Source of the DNA: Limosilactobacillus sp. WILCCON 0051
Lineage (GTDB): Bacteria; Bacillota; Bacilli; Lactobacillales; Lactobacillaceae
Assembly (NCBI RefSeq): GCF_039955095.1
Contig: NZ_CP154878.1
Span: 434,001 to 498,000, forward strand
Direction of reading: 5' to 3'
Length of the DNA: 64,000 nt
This document shows positions 17,414-26,847 of this stretch, piece after piece. The notes beneath the pieces were generated by a model. It did not search any database. It was not told where the DNA came from and was given only the letters and a program-made list of their open reading frames with translations. Each line of letters begins with the position of its first letter. Position 1 is the first letter of the stretch. The position numbers were made by a program, and so were the translations under genes.

Positions 17414-18763
17414 ATGAGTGATTTATGGCAAGGTATTGATAAAGTTAAGTATGAAGGTCCACACAAAGGCCTGAACTCACGTCTGGCATTCCAATACTAC
17501 AACCCAGAAGAAGAAATTCTGGGCAAGAAGATGAAGGATTGGCTGCGGTTCTCAGTTGCCTACTGGCACACGTTTGACCAGCGGCTGGTTGACCCATTTG
17601 GTGATGGCACGGCGGTTCGTCCATATGACAAGTATACTGACCCAATGGACAATGCTTTGGCAAAAGTTGACTATGCTTTTGAATTCTATGACAAGCTGGG
17701 TGTTGACTACTTCTGTTTCCACGACCGCGACTTGGCTCCAGAAGGCGACACACTGCGTGAAACCAACCAAAACCTGGACAAGGTCGTCGACAAGATCGTC
17801 GAATACCAAAAGACGACTGGCATGAAGGTATTGTGGAACACGTCCAACCTGTTTACCAACCCTCGTTTCTTGGCTGGTGCTGGGACGGCTCCATCAGCTA
17901 AGATCTACGCATACGCTTGTGCACAGCTGAAGCACAGTCTGGAAGTCGGCAAGCGGGTTGGTGCTGAAAACTACGTCTTCTGGGGCGGCCGTGAAGGTTA
18001 CGAATCACTCTGGAACACTGAAATGAAGCGCGAACAATCACACATTGCTAAGTTCTTCCACATGGCTAAGGACTACGCAAACGAAATCGGTTTTGATGCT
18101 CAAATGCTGCTGGAACCTAAGCCAAAGGAACCAACGACGCACCAATACGACTTTGACGCAGCAACGACGCTGAACTTTATGAAGGAATACGGCTTGGACA
18201 AAGACTTCAAGCTGAACCTGGAAGGTAACCATGCTAACCTGGCTGGTCACACTTACCAACACGAAATTCGCGTTGCTCGTGAAGCCGGCATGCTGGGTTC
18301 ATTGGATGCCAACCAAGGTGACAAGCTGATCGGATGGGACATCGACGAATTCCCATCCAACCTGTACGAAGCTACGGCAGCTATGTACGAAGTCGTTGAA
18401 GCAGGTCAAATCGGCCCTCATGGTGGTCTGAACTTTGACTCTAAGCCACGTCGGACTTCTTGGAAGCCAGAAGACCTGTTCTACAGCCACATTGTCGGCA
18501 TGGACACGTTTGCTGCTGGTCTGCGGGTTGCTGCTGCCCTTAAGGAAGACGGCTACCTGGACAAGGTACTCAAGGATCGTTACGCATCATGGGACGAAGG
18601 TCTGGGCAAGTCCATCGAAGAAGGCAAGGAAGACTTCAAGTCGATCGAACCAACCGTTTTGGACACGCCACAAAGCGAACTGCGGGCTGCTACGCAATCT
18701 GACCACCTTGAACAGGTTAAGGACACGATCAACCACTTTATGATTGAAACGCTGGCTAAGTAG
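17414..18763 (+). CDS. xylA: xylose isomerase
   Basis: 449 residues. It converts D-xylose to D-xylulose using divalent metal ions. The catalytic His-Asp pair is in [13 protein letters not shown] (His103, Asp106), and metal ligands lie in LEPKPKEP and [17 protein letters not shown] at 17414 follows CAGGAGG at ideal spacing; the frame runs back to 17375 without an RBS. It is rich in common codons, as expected for an abundant enzyme. xylB follows after an 84-bp gap that contains an attenuating hairpin. Confidence 0.97.
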   Translation: MSDLWQGIDKVKYEGPHKGLNSRLAFQYYNPEEEILGKKMKDWLRFSVAYWHTFDQRLVDPFGDGTAVRPYDKYTDPMDNALAKVDYAFEFYDKLGVDYFCFHDRDLAPEGDTLRETNQNLDKVVDKIVEYQKTTGMKVLWNTSNLFTNPRFLAGAGTAPSAKIYAYACAQLKHSLEVGKRVGAENYVFWGGREGYESLWNTEMKREQSHIAKFFHMAKDYANEIGFDAQMLLEPKPKEPTTHQYDFDAATTLNFMKEYGLDKDFKLNLEGNHANLAGHTYQHEIRVAREAGMLGSLDANQGDKLIGWDIDEFPSNLYEATAAMYEVVEAGQIGPHGGLNFDSKPRRTSWKPEDLFYSHIVGMDTFAAGLRVAAALKEDGYLDKVLKDRYASWDEGLGKSIEEGKEDFKSIEPTVLDTPQSELRAATQSDHLEQVKDTINHFMIETLAK

Positions 18764-18792
18764 TCACTTGAAACTCTAACAATACTAATAGA

Positions 18793-18832
18793 AAGGATTC
18801 GCATCGCCGCAGCTGGCTGCGGATCCTTTTTT
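18793..18832 (+). terminator. intercistronic terminator/attenuator xylA-xylB
   Basis: AAGGATTCGCA/TGCGGATCCTT stem (one G-U) with an inner CCGCAGC/GCTGCGG alternative, then six T. It probably lowers xylB transcription relative to xylA. Confidence 0.7.
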
Positions 18833-18847
18833 CTTGGAGGAAATATT

Positions 18848-20353
18848 ATGAACGAATACGTAATCGGAGTCGATCTGGGAACCAGTGCCGTTAAAGTTTC
18901 GGCAATGGATCGTTCTGGCAAGATCGCCGCTCAGCAAAGCTATGACTATCCACTGAGTCAGCCTAAGCCAGGCTACAGTGAGCAGAATCCACAAGACTGG
19001 CTTTATGGGACAACGATCGGTATTGACCGCATGATCTTAAAAGATGGGATTAAAAAAGAAGAAATCAAGGGAATATCATTCTCTGGTCAAATGCATGGGC
19101 TGGTGCTTTTGGATGCGGACAATCAGGTTTTGCGGCCAGCTATTTTGTGGAACGACACGCGTACGACCAAACAGTGCCAAGAAATCATGGATAAGCTGGG
19201 TGATCGTTTTGTTGACATTACCGGCAATAAGCCACTAGAAGGATTCACACTGCCTAAACTGCTGTGGGTCAAGGAAAATGAACCGGAGATCTGGGCAAAG
19301 GCAAAGACGTTTTTGCTGCCTAAAGACTATGTTCGTTTCTGTATGACCGGCAACCTAGGCATGGATTATTCAGACGCTACGGGGACCGTACTGTTGGATA
19401 TTAAGCAGGGGCAATGGAGCCAGGAAATCTGTGAGGCCTTTGATATTCCAATGAGCATGTGCCCACCATTGATGAAATCAGTTGACTACGCTGGTAATGT
19501 TTCCGCCAGTTATGCAACGTTTTCGGGCCTTTCGACTGCTACCAAGATCTATGGCGGCGGCGGTGACAATGCCTGTGGTGCGGTTGGGGCCGGCATCTTG
19601 CATCCAAACATGGTGATGTCTTCGATTGGGACTTCTGGCGTGGTGCTTAAATATGAAGAAAATGCTGACGTCAACTATCACGGTCAGATTCAATATGAAT
19701 GCCATGCAATTCCCGACACTTACTACTCAATGGGGGTTACTTTGGCAGCCGGCCATTCGCTGAATTGGTTCAAGCACAAGTTTGATCCGGATGAAGACTT
19801 CACGACGATGGTCGAAAAGGCTTCTCAACGGCCATTGGGCGCAAATGGCTTGATCTTTACGCCATACGTGGTTGGTGAACGGACGCCGTATGCTGATGCT
19901 GATATTCGCGGCAGTTTTATTGGCGTTGACAGCATGCAGGATCGCTATGACTTCTGTCGAGCCGTTATGGAAGGGATCACCTTTAGCTTTCGAGATATCT
20001 TGAATATCTATGATCAAAACGGTCAAGAGTTTGACACAGTTGTAGCAATCGGCGGTGGGGCCAAGAGTGACTTCTGGCTTCAGATGCAGGCTGACATCTT
20101 CAATAAGAAGGTCGTTGCCTTAACCAATGAACAGGGGCCTGGTTTGGGGGCCGCCATGATTGCCGCAGTTGGTCTGGGCTGGTTTGACTCTTTGCAGGAC
20201 TGTGCCAAGGAGTTCGTTCACTTTGGCAAGGAGTACCTGCCAAAGCCGGCCAATGTCGCCAAGTACGATGAACTGTATGCAATCTACCATCAAGTTTATG
20301 GTCAGACTAAAGACCTGTGCCATGCTTTATTGAACTTCCGTCGTGAAGACTAG
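18848..20353 (+). CDS. xylB: xylulokinase
   Basis: 501-residue FGGY carbohydrate kinase that phosphorylates D-xylulose to xylulose-5-phosphate, the substrate of phosphoketolase. It has the N-terminal phosphate loop [14 protein letters not shown], the substrate region [11 protein letters not shown] and WNDTRT, and the C-terminal ATP motif [18 protein letters not shown]. Length is standard. TTGGAGG precedes the ATG. It should be partly read through from xylA, past an attenuator. Confidence 0.96.
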   Translation: MNEYVIGVDLGTSAVKVSAMDRSGKIAAQQSYDYPLSQPKPGYSEQNPQDWLYGTTIGIDRMILKDGIKKEEIKGISFSGQMHGLVLLDADNQVLRPAILWNDTRTTKQCQEIMDKLGDRFVDITGNKPLEGFTLPKLLWVKENEPEIWAKAKTFLLPKDYVRFCMTGNLGMDYSDATGTVLLDIKQGQWSQEICEAFDIPMSMCPPLMKSVDYAGNVSASYATFSGLSTATKIYGGGGDNACGAVGAGILHPNMVMSSIGTSGVVLKYEENADVNYHGQIQYECHAIPDTYYSMGVTLAAGHSLNWFKHKFDPDEDFTTMVEKASQRPLGANGLIFTPYVVGERTPYADADIRGSFIGVDSMQDRYDFCRAVMEGITFSFRDILNIYDQNGQEFDTVVAIGGGAKSDFWLQMQADIFNKKVVALTNEQGPGLGAAMIAAVGLGWFDSLQDCAKEFVHFGKEYLPKPANVAKYDELYAIYHQVYGQTKDLCHALLNFRRED

Positions 20354-20419
20354 CTGGTTGGTCCAATCCTTAAAACTTATTTCATCAATTAACAGCTTAA
20401 AAACTCATTTGCATCATTA

Positions 20420-20468
20420 AAAAGCGTCATGCAGACTTGCTATTAGGGCAATTCTATATGACGCTTTT
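20420..20468 (+). terminator. terminator of xylB
   Basis: AAAAGCGTCAT/ATGACGCTTTT stem with a long loop. From here to 20922 (about 450 bp) I see only AT-rich sequence with short dyads (GTCAG...CTGAC at about 20776-20803, TTAAC-containing repeats at about 20583-20617). These may be targets of the AraC protein encoded next. Confidence 0.6.
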
Positions 20469-20922
20469 ATGATATTTAAAGTTTTTTCTACTATTATATA
20501 GGATCAAAAAAGCAGACAAACAGCGATCAGCGAATCAAGCCATTTGTCCTTATTAAGATGATCATAATTAAACCGAATTCGTAGACAGGTTAACGGACTT
20601 GTCTAAACCGAGTTAACAGCAAAATTTGTGAAATGAGTTTTGCCCATTATTAAAAACAATCGGCAAAACGATAATAACCAATATTCTATTTATCAATGAA
20701 TATGAGCGGGGAAAAATAGAATTGGAGTGTTTTATAGTCAATGGCTGATTTCAATAAAGAGAGCTAAGGAAATAGTCAGCCTGACAGCCTAGAGACAGAC
20801 TGACCCAATATCTTAAAATCAGCAACATATTAATTTTCCCTAGCTCATGCTATTATTTTATGTAATCGCTAACACAGTAACTTGAAGATTAGAATTATTT
20901 TTTGAACAAAGGACGGATTAGA

Positions 20923-22110
20923 ATGGAAATGGTAACTGAGTATCTGGAGTCACTAGGGGTACCGGCTACAATCTGGGAGTACGACCGTGGCCAGTATAGT
21001 CTGCAGTTTCGCCAAGGTAAGCTGTTATTGATGGACTATCTAAAAATCTTGCGCCGCTGTCCACATAAAACGCTGCAGTTTTTGCGGCACAGTCAAAATC
21101 TTTACAGCTGCTTAATATGGCGTGATCAAACAGTTGTCTTTTTTGGACCAGTAATTGTCAACGTCAGTCAGCGCTATCAAAACAGCAATGAGTTCAGCAG
21201 TCATGCCGTTATGTATATGCCTAAGCTGCTGAAGACGGTTTATCTGGAAGAAAGACAGTTTTTGCAGCAGATTTTGGTGTTGGGACGGTTATTAGAACTG
21301 CCGATCGATTTTGAAACCATTAGTGACGAATTTCATCAAGCACGTATTTCAAGAGACTTTGATGCCCAATTGCTGAAGCTTCGGATGAGCAGCGAGGGCG
21401 GTCACGTTAGCTATCTGTATGAGCGAGAAGTCAAAAAAGCAATCGCACAGGGAAATCTGGCTGCCTTGCCGATTATATTCTCTAAAAATATCAATTCAGG
21501 TCGGATCGGCATTTTAGCAGACAATCAAGATGCACTGCGCAACGTTAAAAACTGGGGGATTATCTCGGTTTCCGTAAATCTGCGCGCGCTGTTTCAAGTT
21601 GGGCTGGATTATGAACTGGTATATTCACTGAATGATCAATACGTACGACATATCGAATCGTTGACGTCTTACAATGAGGTCCTGGCGGCAATTGAGGCAG
21701 CCGATGTGGATATGGCCACACGCTGCCGTGAGATGGTTGATGCCAAGATGACTGCAGCCGTCAGCAAAGTCTTTTGGCAGCTGATGAGTGATCCGACTGC
21801 GGACCAAAGCATCGATGAGCTGGCAATGGCGGTGGAATTGTCCAGTCGCTATCTTGGCAGCCAGTTTAAAAAACAGGTCGGGGTCAGCATCAGCCAATTT
21901 AAACGCCTGGTTCAGATCAATCATGCAATTGAGGATCTAATTGGTACCAATCTGTCAATGGCAGCGCTCGCCGAACGATATGGGTTTGCTGATCAAGCTC
22001 ATTTCTCACGCGTTTTCCATACCTTAACCGGGATAACGCCTAAAGAAGCTCGCGCTGATGCAGCCAAAATTGCCGATTGGAACCTTTACGACTATCTTTT
22101 TAAGAAGTAA
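20923..22110 (+). CDS. AraC-family transcriptional regulator
   Basis: 395 residues. The C-terminal ~100 residues form the two AraC helix-turn-helix motifs (SIDELAMAVELSSRYLGSQFKKQVGVSISQFKRL and AALAERYGFADQAHFSRVFHTLTGITPKEAR). The N-terminal ~290 residues have no recognised domain and resemble the long sensor parts of AraC proteins next to glycosidase genes. ATG at 20923 is chosen because AAAGGA lies 9 nt upstream; the TTG at 20902 lacks one. It is likely the activator of the following xyloside permease/GH120 operon. Confidence 0.85.
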   Translation: MEMVTEYLESLGVPATIWEYDRGQYSLQFRQGKLLLMDYLKILRRCPHKTLQFLRHSQNLYSCLIWRDQTVVFFGPVIVNVSQRYQNSNEFSSHAVMYMPKLLKTVYLEERQFLQQILVLGRLLELPIDFETISDEFHQARISRDFDAQLLKLRMSSEGGHVSYLYEREVKKAIAQGNLAALPIIFSKNINSGRIGILADNQDALRNVKNWGIISVSVNLRALFQVGLDYELVYSLNDQYVRHIESLTSYNEVLAAIEAADVDMATRCREMVDAKMTAAVSKVFWQLMSDPTADQSIDELAMAVELSSRYLGSQFKKQVGVSISQFKRLVQINHAIEDLIGTNLSMAALAERYGFADQAHFSRVFHTLTGITPKEARADAAKIADWNLYDYLFKK

Positions 22111-22151
22111 TATGAAAAAATAATCATGTGTATTTTTAAATTTTATTACTG

Positions 22152-22184
22152 AATGACCGTGTTTTTGTCAGCGGTCATTTTTTG
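22152..22184 (+). terminator. terminator of araC-type gene
   Basis: AATGACCG/CGGTCATT stem with six T. Confidence 0.8.
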
Positions 22185-22305
22185 TTGACGCTATATGAAG
22201 AAAAGAGCTTGATTATTTTAGCGAAATCAAAAATTCTAACTCAGGAATGATAAAAAAATTGATTTTAGGGTAGCGTTTTCAAAAAGGCTATGTTAGATTT
22301 TGGTC

Positions 22306-22342
22306 GTTGGTTGAAAACACAAACTAACGTGCAGCGCTGCAC
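22306..22342 (+). promoter_or_regulatory. XylR operator and adjoining palindrome
   Basis: GTTGGTT...AAACTAAC (22306-22328) matches the 23-bp XylR dyads at xylT and xylA. Directly abutting it is a perfect palindrome GTGCAGCGCTGCAC (22329-22342). On the minus strand a cre-like sequence with two mismatches lies at 22268-22281. Confidence 0.65.
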
Positions 22343-22377
22343 CTGTTTGAATCAAATCTACAAGAGGTGTAAAAACT

Positions 22378-23841
22378 ATGGACAAGCCACAAAACAAGCA
22401 AGTCGATGAGTTCGCCAAACTGTCCTGGGGCGAGCGAATCGCTTATGGTGCCGGTGACTTGGCACAAAATCTGATTTTTGGGACAATTGGCTCAATGCTG
22501 CTGTTTTACCTGACAACGGTTTTTGGAATCTCAGCAGCCGTGGGGGCCACGATTTTTCTGGTTGTTCGCTGGGTCAATGTTTTTTGGGATCCTTGGGTTG
22601 GAACGGTTGTCGATAAAAGTCACTTTAAGCACGGCGGCAAATACAAGCCATTTTTGATTTATTTTGGAATTCCGCTCACGATCTGCTGTGCCATGCTGTT
22701 CTTGCCAATTCCAGCCGTCCGCGGCAATGTTGCCTATGCCTTCTTGATGTACCTGGCAACGGCGCTGATCTACTCATTCGTTAATATTCCTTATGGCTCG
22801 CTGAATGCTTCGCTGACGCGGGATAACGATGAGATCTCCACTTTAACGACGGTCCGGATGACGGAAGCAAACATTGGTAATCTCTTGGTCTACACTTTTC
22901 TGCCATTATTTGTTCAGATGGCATCTCCTGACAAGCATTTAAAAGACATTGGGATGTTTGGCATTAAGCTCAATCTTGGTAACTATGCTTCGCCACATGC
23001 TGCTGGAGCCTATTTCCATGTCATGTCGATCTACATGCTGATTGGCTTTATTCTGTTGCTCTGCACCTACTTTGGCGTTCACGAACGGGTGCTGCCGACT
23101 GAAGAAGAAACGGCTTCCGTTAAGTTTTCTGACCTTTGGAATGAGCTGCGTCGCAACAAGCCGCTGCGGGTATTAGGCTGCTTTTTCCTGGTTGGCTTTA
23201 CCTTCATGTTCTTTGGCAATACGGTTTGGCCATTCTTTGTTCAATACAACATTGGCCACTCGGAATGGATGGCTTCAATCAATCTGATTGGATCAATTCC
23301 AGGGATCTTCTTAGTCTTCTTATGGCCAATCGTGCGGCGTAAGATCGGTAAAAAAGGATTCTTCCAACTGTTCTTGGGAATGTTTATTGTCGGAACGCTG
23401 CTTCTTTGGGTATGGTCATGGCCACAATTTAAGGATAGCATTGCCCTGGGCTACATTGGCCGCTTTATCATGCAGTGGGGGATTACGGCAGCTACTGGTT
23501 ACATGTGGTCATTGGTTCCAGAAGTCGTTTCCTATGGCGAATGGAACTCTAAGAAACGAGTTGCCGGGATCATCAATGCCTTGATGGGACTGTTCTTCAA
23601 GATTGGTCTGGCACTTGGCGGGATCATTCCAGGATATATTAATGCAGCCTGCCACTTTGACGGTACTAAGGCTGCCCAATCGGCAACGGCCTTGAATGGG
23701 ATCACGATTTCAATGATCTGGCTGCCAATTGTTTTAGCAATCGTCGGCATGTGGGTTATCAGCAAGTATCCATTGTCTGATGCTGATGTTGACAAGATCA
23801 ACCACGAAATTGAAGATCGTCGTCAAGCCCAAGAAAAATAG
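22378..23841 (+). CDS. xyloside/xylo-oligosaccharide permease (GPH family)
   Basis: 487-residue transporter of the glycoside-pentoside-hexuronide:cation symporter family, with about 12 helices. Marks: KLSWGERIAYGAGDLAQNLIF at the start, DPWVGTVVDKS in the first loop, YSFVNIPYGSLNASLTRD, and PEVVSYGEWNSKKRVAGI in the second half. A beta-xylosidase gene follows after 38 bp and a XylR dyad precedes it, so beta-xylosides or short xylo-oligosaccharides are the likely substrates. AGAGGTG precedes the ATG. Confidence 0.88.
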   Translation: MDKPQNKQVDEFAKLSWGERIAYGAGDLAQNLIFGTIGSMLLFYLTTVFGISAAVGATIFLVVRWVNVFWDPWVGTVVDKSHFKHGGKYKPFLIYFGIPLTICCAMLFLPIPAVRGNVAYAFLMYLATALIYSFVNIPYGSLNASLTRDNDEISTLTTVRMTEANIGNLLVYTFLPLFVQMASPDKHLKDIGMFGIKLNLGNYASPHAAGAYFHVMSIYMLIGFILLLCTYFGVHERVLPTEEETASVKFSDLWNELRRNKPLRVLGCFFLVGFTFMFFGNTVWPFFVQYNIGHSEWMASINLIGSIPGIFLVFLWPIVRRKIGKKGFFQLFLGMFIVGTLLLWVWSWPQFKDSIALGYIGRFIMQWGITAATGYMWSLVPEVVSYGEWNSKKRVAGIINALMGLFFKIGLALGGIIPGYINAACHFDGTKAAQSATALNGITISMIWLPIVLAIVGMWVISKYPLSDADVDKINHEIEDRRQAQEK

Positions 23842-23879
23842 CTTTCTTAATGTGGAAATTACGGAAAGGATGAAAGTTC

Positions 23880-25919
23880 ATGAAAATCTATGTTGATGCA
23901 CGGGCACCGTTTGATGGTGATGGGAGCAAGCATCGTCCGTTTAAAACGATTCAAGCAGCTGCAGATATTGCATTACCAGGCGACAAGGTACGGGTTTTTC
24001 CAGGCGTCTATCGTGAAAACGTCAATCCAAAGCATGCAGGTACGGCAGACCAGCGCATCGTCTATGAGTCAGTCGAACCGCTAAAGGCCGTCATTACTGG
24101 AGCGGAAGTCGTTAAAGACTGGAAAAAGACTGCAGATGGCATCTGGCAGGTAAGAATTCCCAACAGCATGTTTAGCGAGCGCAATCCATACACGACCAAG
24201 ATTTTTGGTGACTGGTTCGATGCGCGGATTCTGGCTCATACAGGCGAGGTCTACCTAAATGATAAGGCCTTGTATGAGGTCAATACGCTGGCTGAGGTAA
24301 AGCAGCCCGTACGTAATGAAAAATCATGGGATCCTGACTTTACGATCTACACCTGGTATACAGAACAAGATACTGCTACGGATGAAACGATCATCTATGC
24401 CAACTTCCATGATTTTGATCCTAATCAGGAAAACGTGGAGATCAACGTGCGTCAAAGCTGTTTTTACCCGCAGGCAGAAGGGATCGGCTACATTACCTTA
24501 AAGGGATTTGGCGTTACCAAAGCAGCGACGCAATGGGCTCCGCCAACAGCTTACCAAGAAGGGATGGTTGGTCCGCACTGGTCAAAGGGATGGATCATTG
24601 AGAACTGTGAGATCTCGCATTCCAAGTGTTCTGGCATCTCGCTTGGCAAGTATCTGCAGCCAAACAATGACAACAAATGGTCCAAGTGGAAATACAAGGA
24701 TGGTACTCAGACGGAACGTGATGTGATCTGTCAGGCATCTTATGAAGGCTGGGATAAAGAACACGTCGGCTCGCATATCGTACGGCGCAATCGCATTCAC
24801 GACTGTGGCCAAACCGGGATCGTTGGCCATTTGGGCGGTGTCTTCTCCTTGATTGAAGAAAACGATATCTATAACATCAATATTCGCCAAAATCTGGTGG
24901 GAGCCGAAATTGGCGGAATCAAGATGCATGCTGCCATTGACGTGATCTACCGTCATAATCACATTCACCACTGTACGCGTGGGTTGTGGCTGGACTGGCA
25001 GGCACAAGGAACGCGGATTACGCAAAACGTCTTTGATCACAACTCTTTGCCTGAACATTTTGAGGTCGATGAAGAAAACGTAGGCGACGTGCTGCAAGGG
25101 CTTGGTGAAGATATGTGGGTAGAAGTTTCGCATGGCCCAACCCTGATTGACAACAACCTGTTCCTTTCTGAACGCTCAATTCGGTTTGCTGCACAGGGAA
25201 TTGCCATGGTGCATAATCTGATTGCCGGTAGTTTTACCGCGGTCGGTGTTGGGACAGACAATAATTCGGTCAACCTGCCATCCAACCGCTTTACGCCATA
25301 TCATGAACATCACGGCACCAAAGTAATGGGCTTTATGACGTTCCAACATGGCGACAATCGTTTCTACAACAATGTCTTCGTTCAGCAAAAGCTGCGGCCG
25401 GAAATGCAAAAGCTGGCTGAAATGATGCATGACAAGCCAGATGCCTGGGATACCTATAACTTTAAAGTCGGTACCCAGCCATTTGAAGAATATCCAACGT
25501 TTGAGGAATGGGACCGTCAGTTTGATGGCTATTGCGGAATCTACGCGCCAAACAGCGATCACTACTATAACCACCTGCCAATATGGAGCGCGGGCAATGC
25601 CTACTTCAACGGTGCCCAGTCATGCAGCAAAGATCAGAACCAATTTGTTGACGAAAAGGATCAAGTCGTCCTGGAATTGGAAAAGCGAGCTGATGGCCTG
25701 TATCTTAAGACCAATCTGGCGGACTTCCTGCCTCAAAACAACGACGCCAAGATTGCGACCGCTACGCTGGGGATGGCGTTTGAACCAGAAGAGCGCTATG
25801 AAAATCCTGATGGTACGCCAATCGTCTTTGATGCCGACTTCTTTGGCAATCATCGTGACGGTGCCAAGGTAACGGCTGGTCCTTTGGTTAAGTTCCAAGC
25901 CGAGCAGCGGGTGTTCTAA
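23880..25919 (+). CDS. GH120 beta-xylosidase (beta-helix fold)
   Basis: 679 residues, right-handed beta-helix protein matching the GH120 beta-xylosidases as I recall the Thermoanaerobacterium saccharolyticum XylC sequence. Shared blocks include EVYLNDKALYEV, INVRQSCFYPQAEGIGYIT, WAPPTA and NWSKGWIIE-like PHWSKGWIIEN, GLWLDWQAQGTR and VEVSHGP. By that alignment the nucleophile is Asp372 (in LWLDW) and the acid/base is Glu415 (in VEVSHGP). About 18 extra residues lie between the two compared with XylC. There is no signal peptide, so it acts in the cytoplasm on imported xylo-oligosaccharides. It is in an operon with the permease. Confidence 0.87.
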   Translation: MKIYVDARAPFDGDGSKHRPFKTIQAAADIALPGDKVRVFPGVYRENVNPKHAGTADQRIVYESVEPLKAVITGAEVVKDWKKTADGIWQVRIPNSMFSERNPYTTKIFGDWFDARILAHTGEVYLNDKALYEVNTLAEVKQPVRNEKSWDPDFTIYTWYTEQDTATDETIIYANFHDFDPNQENVEINVRQSCFYPQAEGIGYITLKGFGVTKAATQWAPPTAYQEGMVGPHWSKGWIIENCEISHSKCSGISLGKYLQPNNDNKWSKWKYKDGTQTERDVICQASYEGWDKEHVGSHIVRRNRIHDCGQTGIVGHLGGVFSLIEENDIYNINIRQNLVGAEIGGIKMHAAIDVIYRHNHIHHCTRGLWLDWQAQGTRITQNVFDHNSLPEHFEVDEENVGDVLQGLGEDMWVEVSHGPTLIDNNLFLSERSIRFAAQGIAMVHNLIAGSFTAVGVGTDNNSVNLPSNRFTPYHEHHGTKVMGFMTFQHGDNRFYNNVFVQQKLRPEMQKLAEMMHDKPDAWDTYNFKVGTQPFEEYPTFEEWDRQFDGYCGIYAPNSDHYYNHLPIWSAGNAYFNGAQSCSKDQNQFVDEKDQVVLELEKRADGLYLKTNLADFLPQNNDAKIATATLGMAFEPEERYENPDGTPIVFDADFFGNHRDGAKVTAGPLVKFQAEQRVF

Positions 25920-25965
25920 AAGCTTGATACTGAATTAGCTAAATCACACTGAATCTGAATCAATT

Positions 25966-26005
25966 AAAAAGCGCTTCGTCATTTTGAAATGGCGAAACGC
26001 TTTTA
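25966..26005 (+). terminator. terminator of GH120 operon
   Basis: AAAAGCG..TCG.CATTT paired with AAATG.CGA..CGCTTTT. Confidence 0.75.
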
Positions 26006-26100
26006 TTGGTTGCTTGATCGTAGGTCTTAATGAATTTTAGCGATTTTACAATAGGAGTTTTAGAGAGTTGAGCTGATAAACCAACGATCAAGGCCAAAAA

Positions 26101-26220
26101 TTATTTAACGCAACGAATTAACTGAATGAAAAGGCAGGCCAAAACGATCGCCATCCCAGTCATCCAAAGAATGGCACAGATAAAGAAGCCGGCCGTAAAG
26201 CACCAGAAACAACAAAAAGC
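26101..26220 (-). pseudogene. internally deleted relic of an MFS permease
   Basis: The minus strand reads TAGFFICAILWMTGMAIV followed directly by LACLFIQLIRCVK and a stop. These match residues 21-38 and 405-417 of the intact transporter at 35675-36928 (TAGFFVCAILWMTGLAIV; LACVFIQMIRCVK). About 366 codons are missing. The junction sits at the short repeat GTTT-GGCC present at both breakpoints of the intact gene, which suggests a slippage deletion. It is in frame with, and directly downstream of, the truncated AraC gene, separated only by that gene's TAG. Confidence 0.8.
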
Positions 26221-26604
26221 CTAGTCAAGCGATTTGCGCAGTTCGTTATAGTAAGGCGCGGTCTGATCAATAATCTGGTTGGTAAAGTTTTTCACCAGCA
26301 GATATTTGATTGCTGGGTCGTCAAGATTGAAATGCATGGTAAAAAAAGTCATTGATTCATTGCCCCAGCAATAGTTGGTATGCTCCATGCCAATAGGGAT
26401 GATCATCATTTGACCGGCCTTAATGATTTTTTCTGTTGATTCGGTAACGGTTCTTTGCGCGCCATCCATGATGTACATGATCTCAAAGGCTGGGTGGTGT
26501 TCAGTTGGCCAACGCCAGCCAGGCTCGACGGTTTCGACATGACCGCCAAAAAATGAAAAAGTAGTGTTGATTGTTGGCAGATAGCCGTCTTCAAAAAACT
26601 GCAT
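26221..26604 (-). pseudogene. AraC-type sensor domain without DNA-binding domain
   Basis: 127 residues equal to the N-terminal cupin half of an AraC regulator (INTTFSFFGGHVETVEPGW, HPAFEIMYIMDGAQRTV, MMIIPIGMEHTNYCWG). It is similar to the start of the AraC protein at 32579-33496, but it stops before any helix-turn-helix. GGGAGGAA still precedes the ATG. With the transporter relic behind it, this looks like the remains of a second regulator-permease locus. A free cupin protein could still be made. Confidence 0.75.
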
Positions 26605-26773
26605 GCTTATTCCTCCCGCTTTTAGCTTATGATATTGTATCCGCTTTCCAAAGAAAATAAAACTTGTTAAAATAAACTTGATAGCATTTTAATGGGCAGA
26701 GCACGTTTTGGTTATCGATTTCAAAAACAAATCTAAAAAAAGTAAAGCAATTGCAAAATTAAAAGTGATTTGA

Positions 26774-26802
26774 TTTACATTGAGCGGTAAAAGTGTTAAA
26801 TT
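26774..26802 (+). promoter_or_regulatory. ahpC promoter
   Basis: TTTACA, 17-nt spacer, TAAATT. Confidence 0.6.
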
Positions 26803-26809
26803 ATAGATG

Positions 26810-26832
26810 TAGTTAATAATCATTCTAAACTA
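26810..26832 (+). promoter_or_regulatory. PerR/Fur-like dyad at ahpC
   Basis: An imperfect dyad with arms TAGTT and AACTA around AATAATCATT, resembling a PerR box, between the -10 box and the ahpC RBS. This would give peroxide induction (inference). Confidence 0.45.
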
Positions 26833-26847
26833 AAGGAGAGGATTATA

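Noticed and set aside
20469..20922. Small RNA or extra gene between xylB and the AraC gene
   Set aside because: Only short dyads and AT-rich sequence are visible; no reading frame with an RBS and no convincing promoter-terminator pair.
24582..25133. 183-residue minus-strand frame inside the GH120 gene
   Set aside because: It is a shadow of a well-supported glycosidase gene with clear family motifs on the plus strand.
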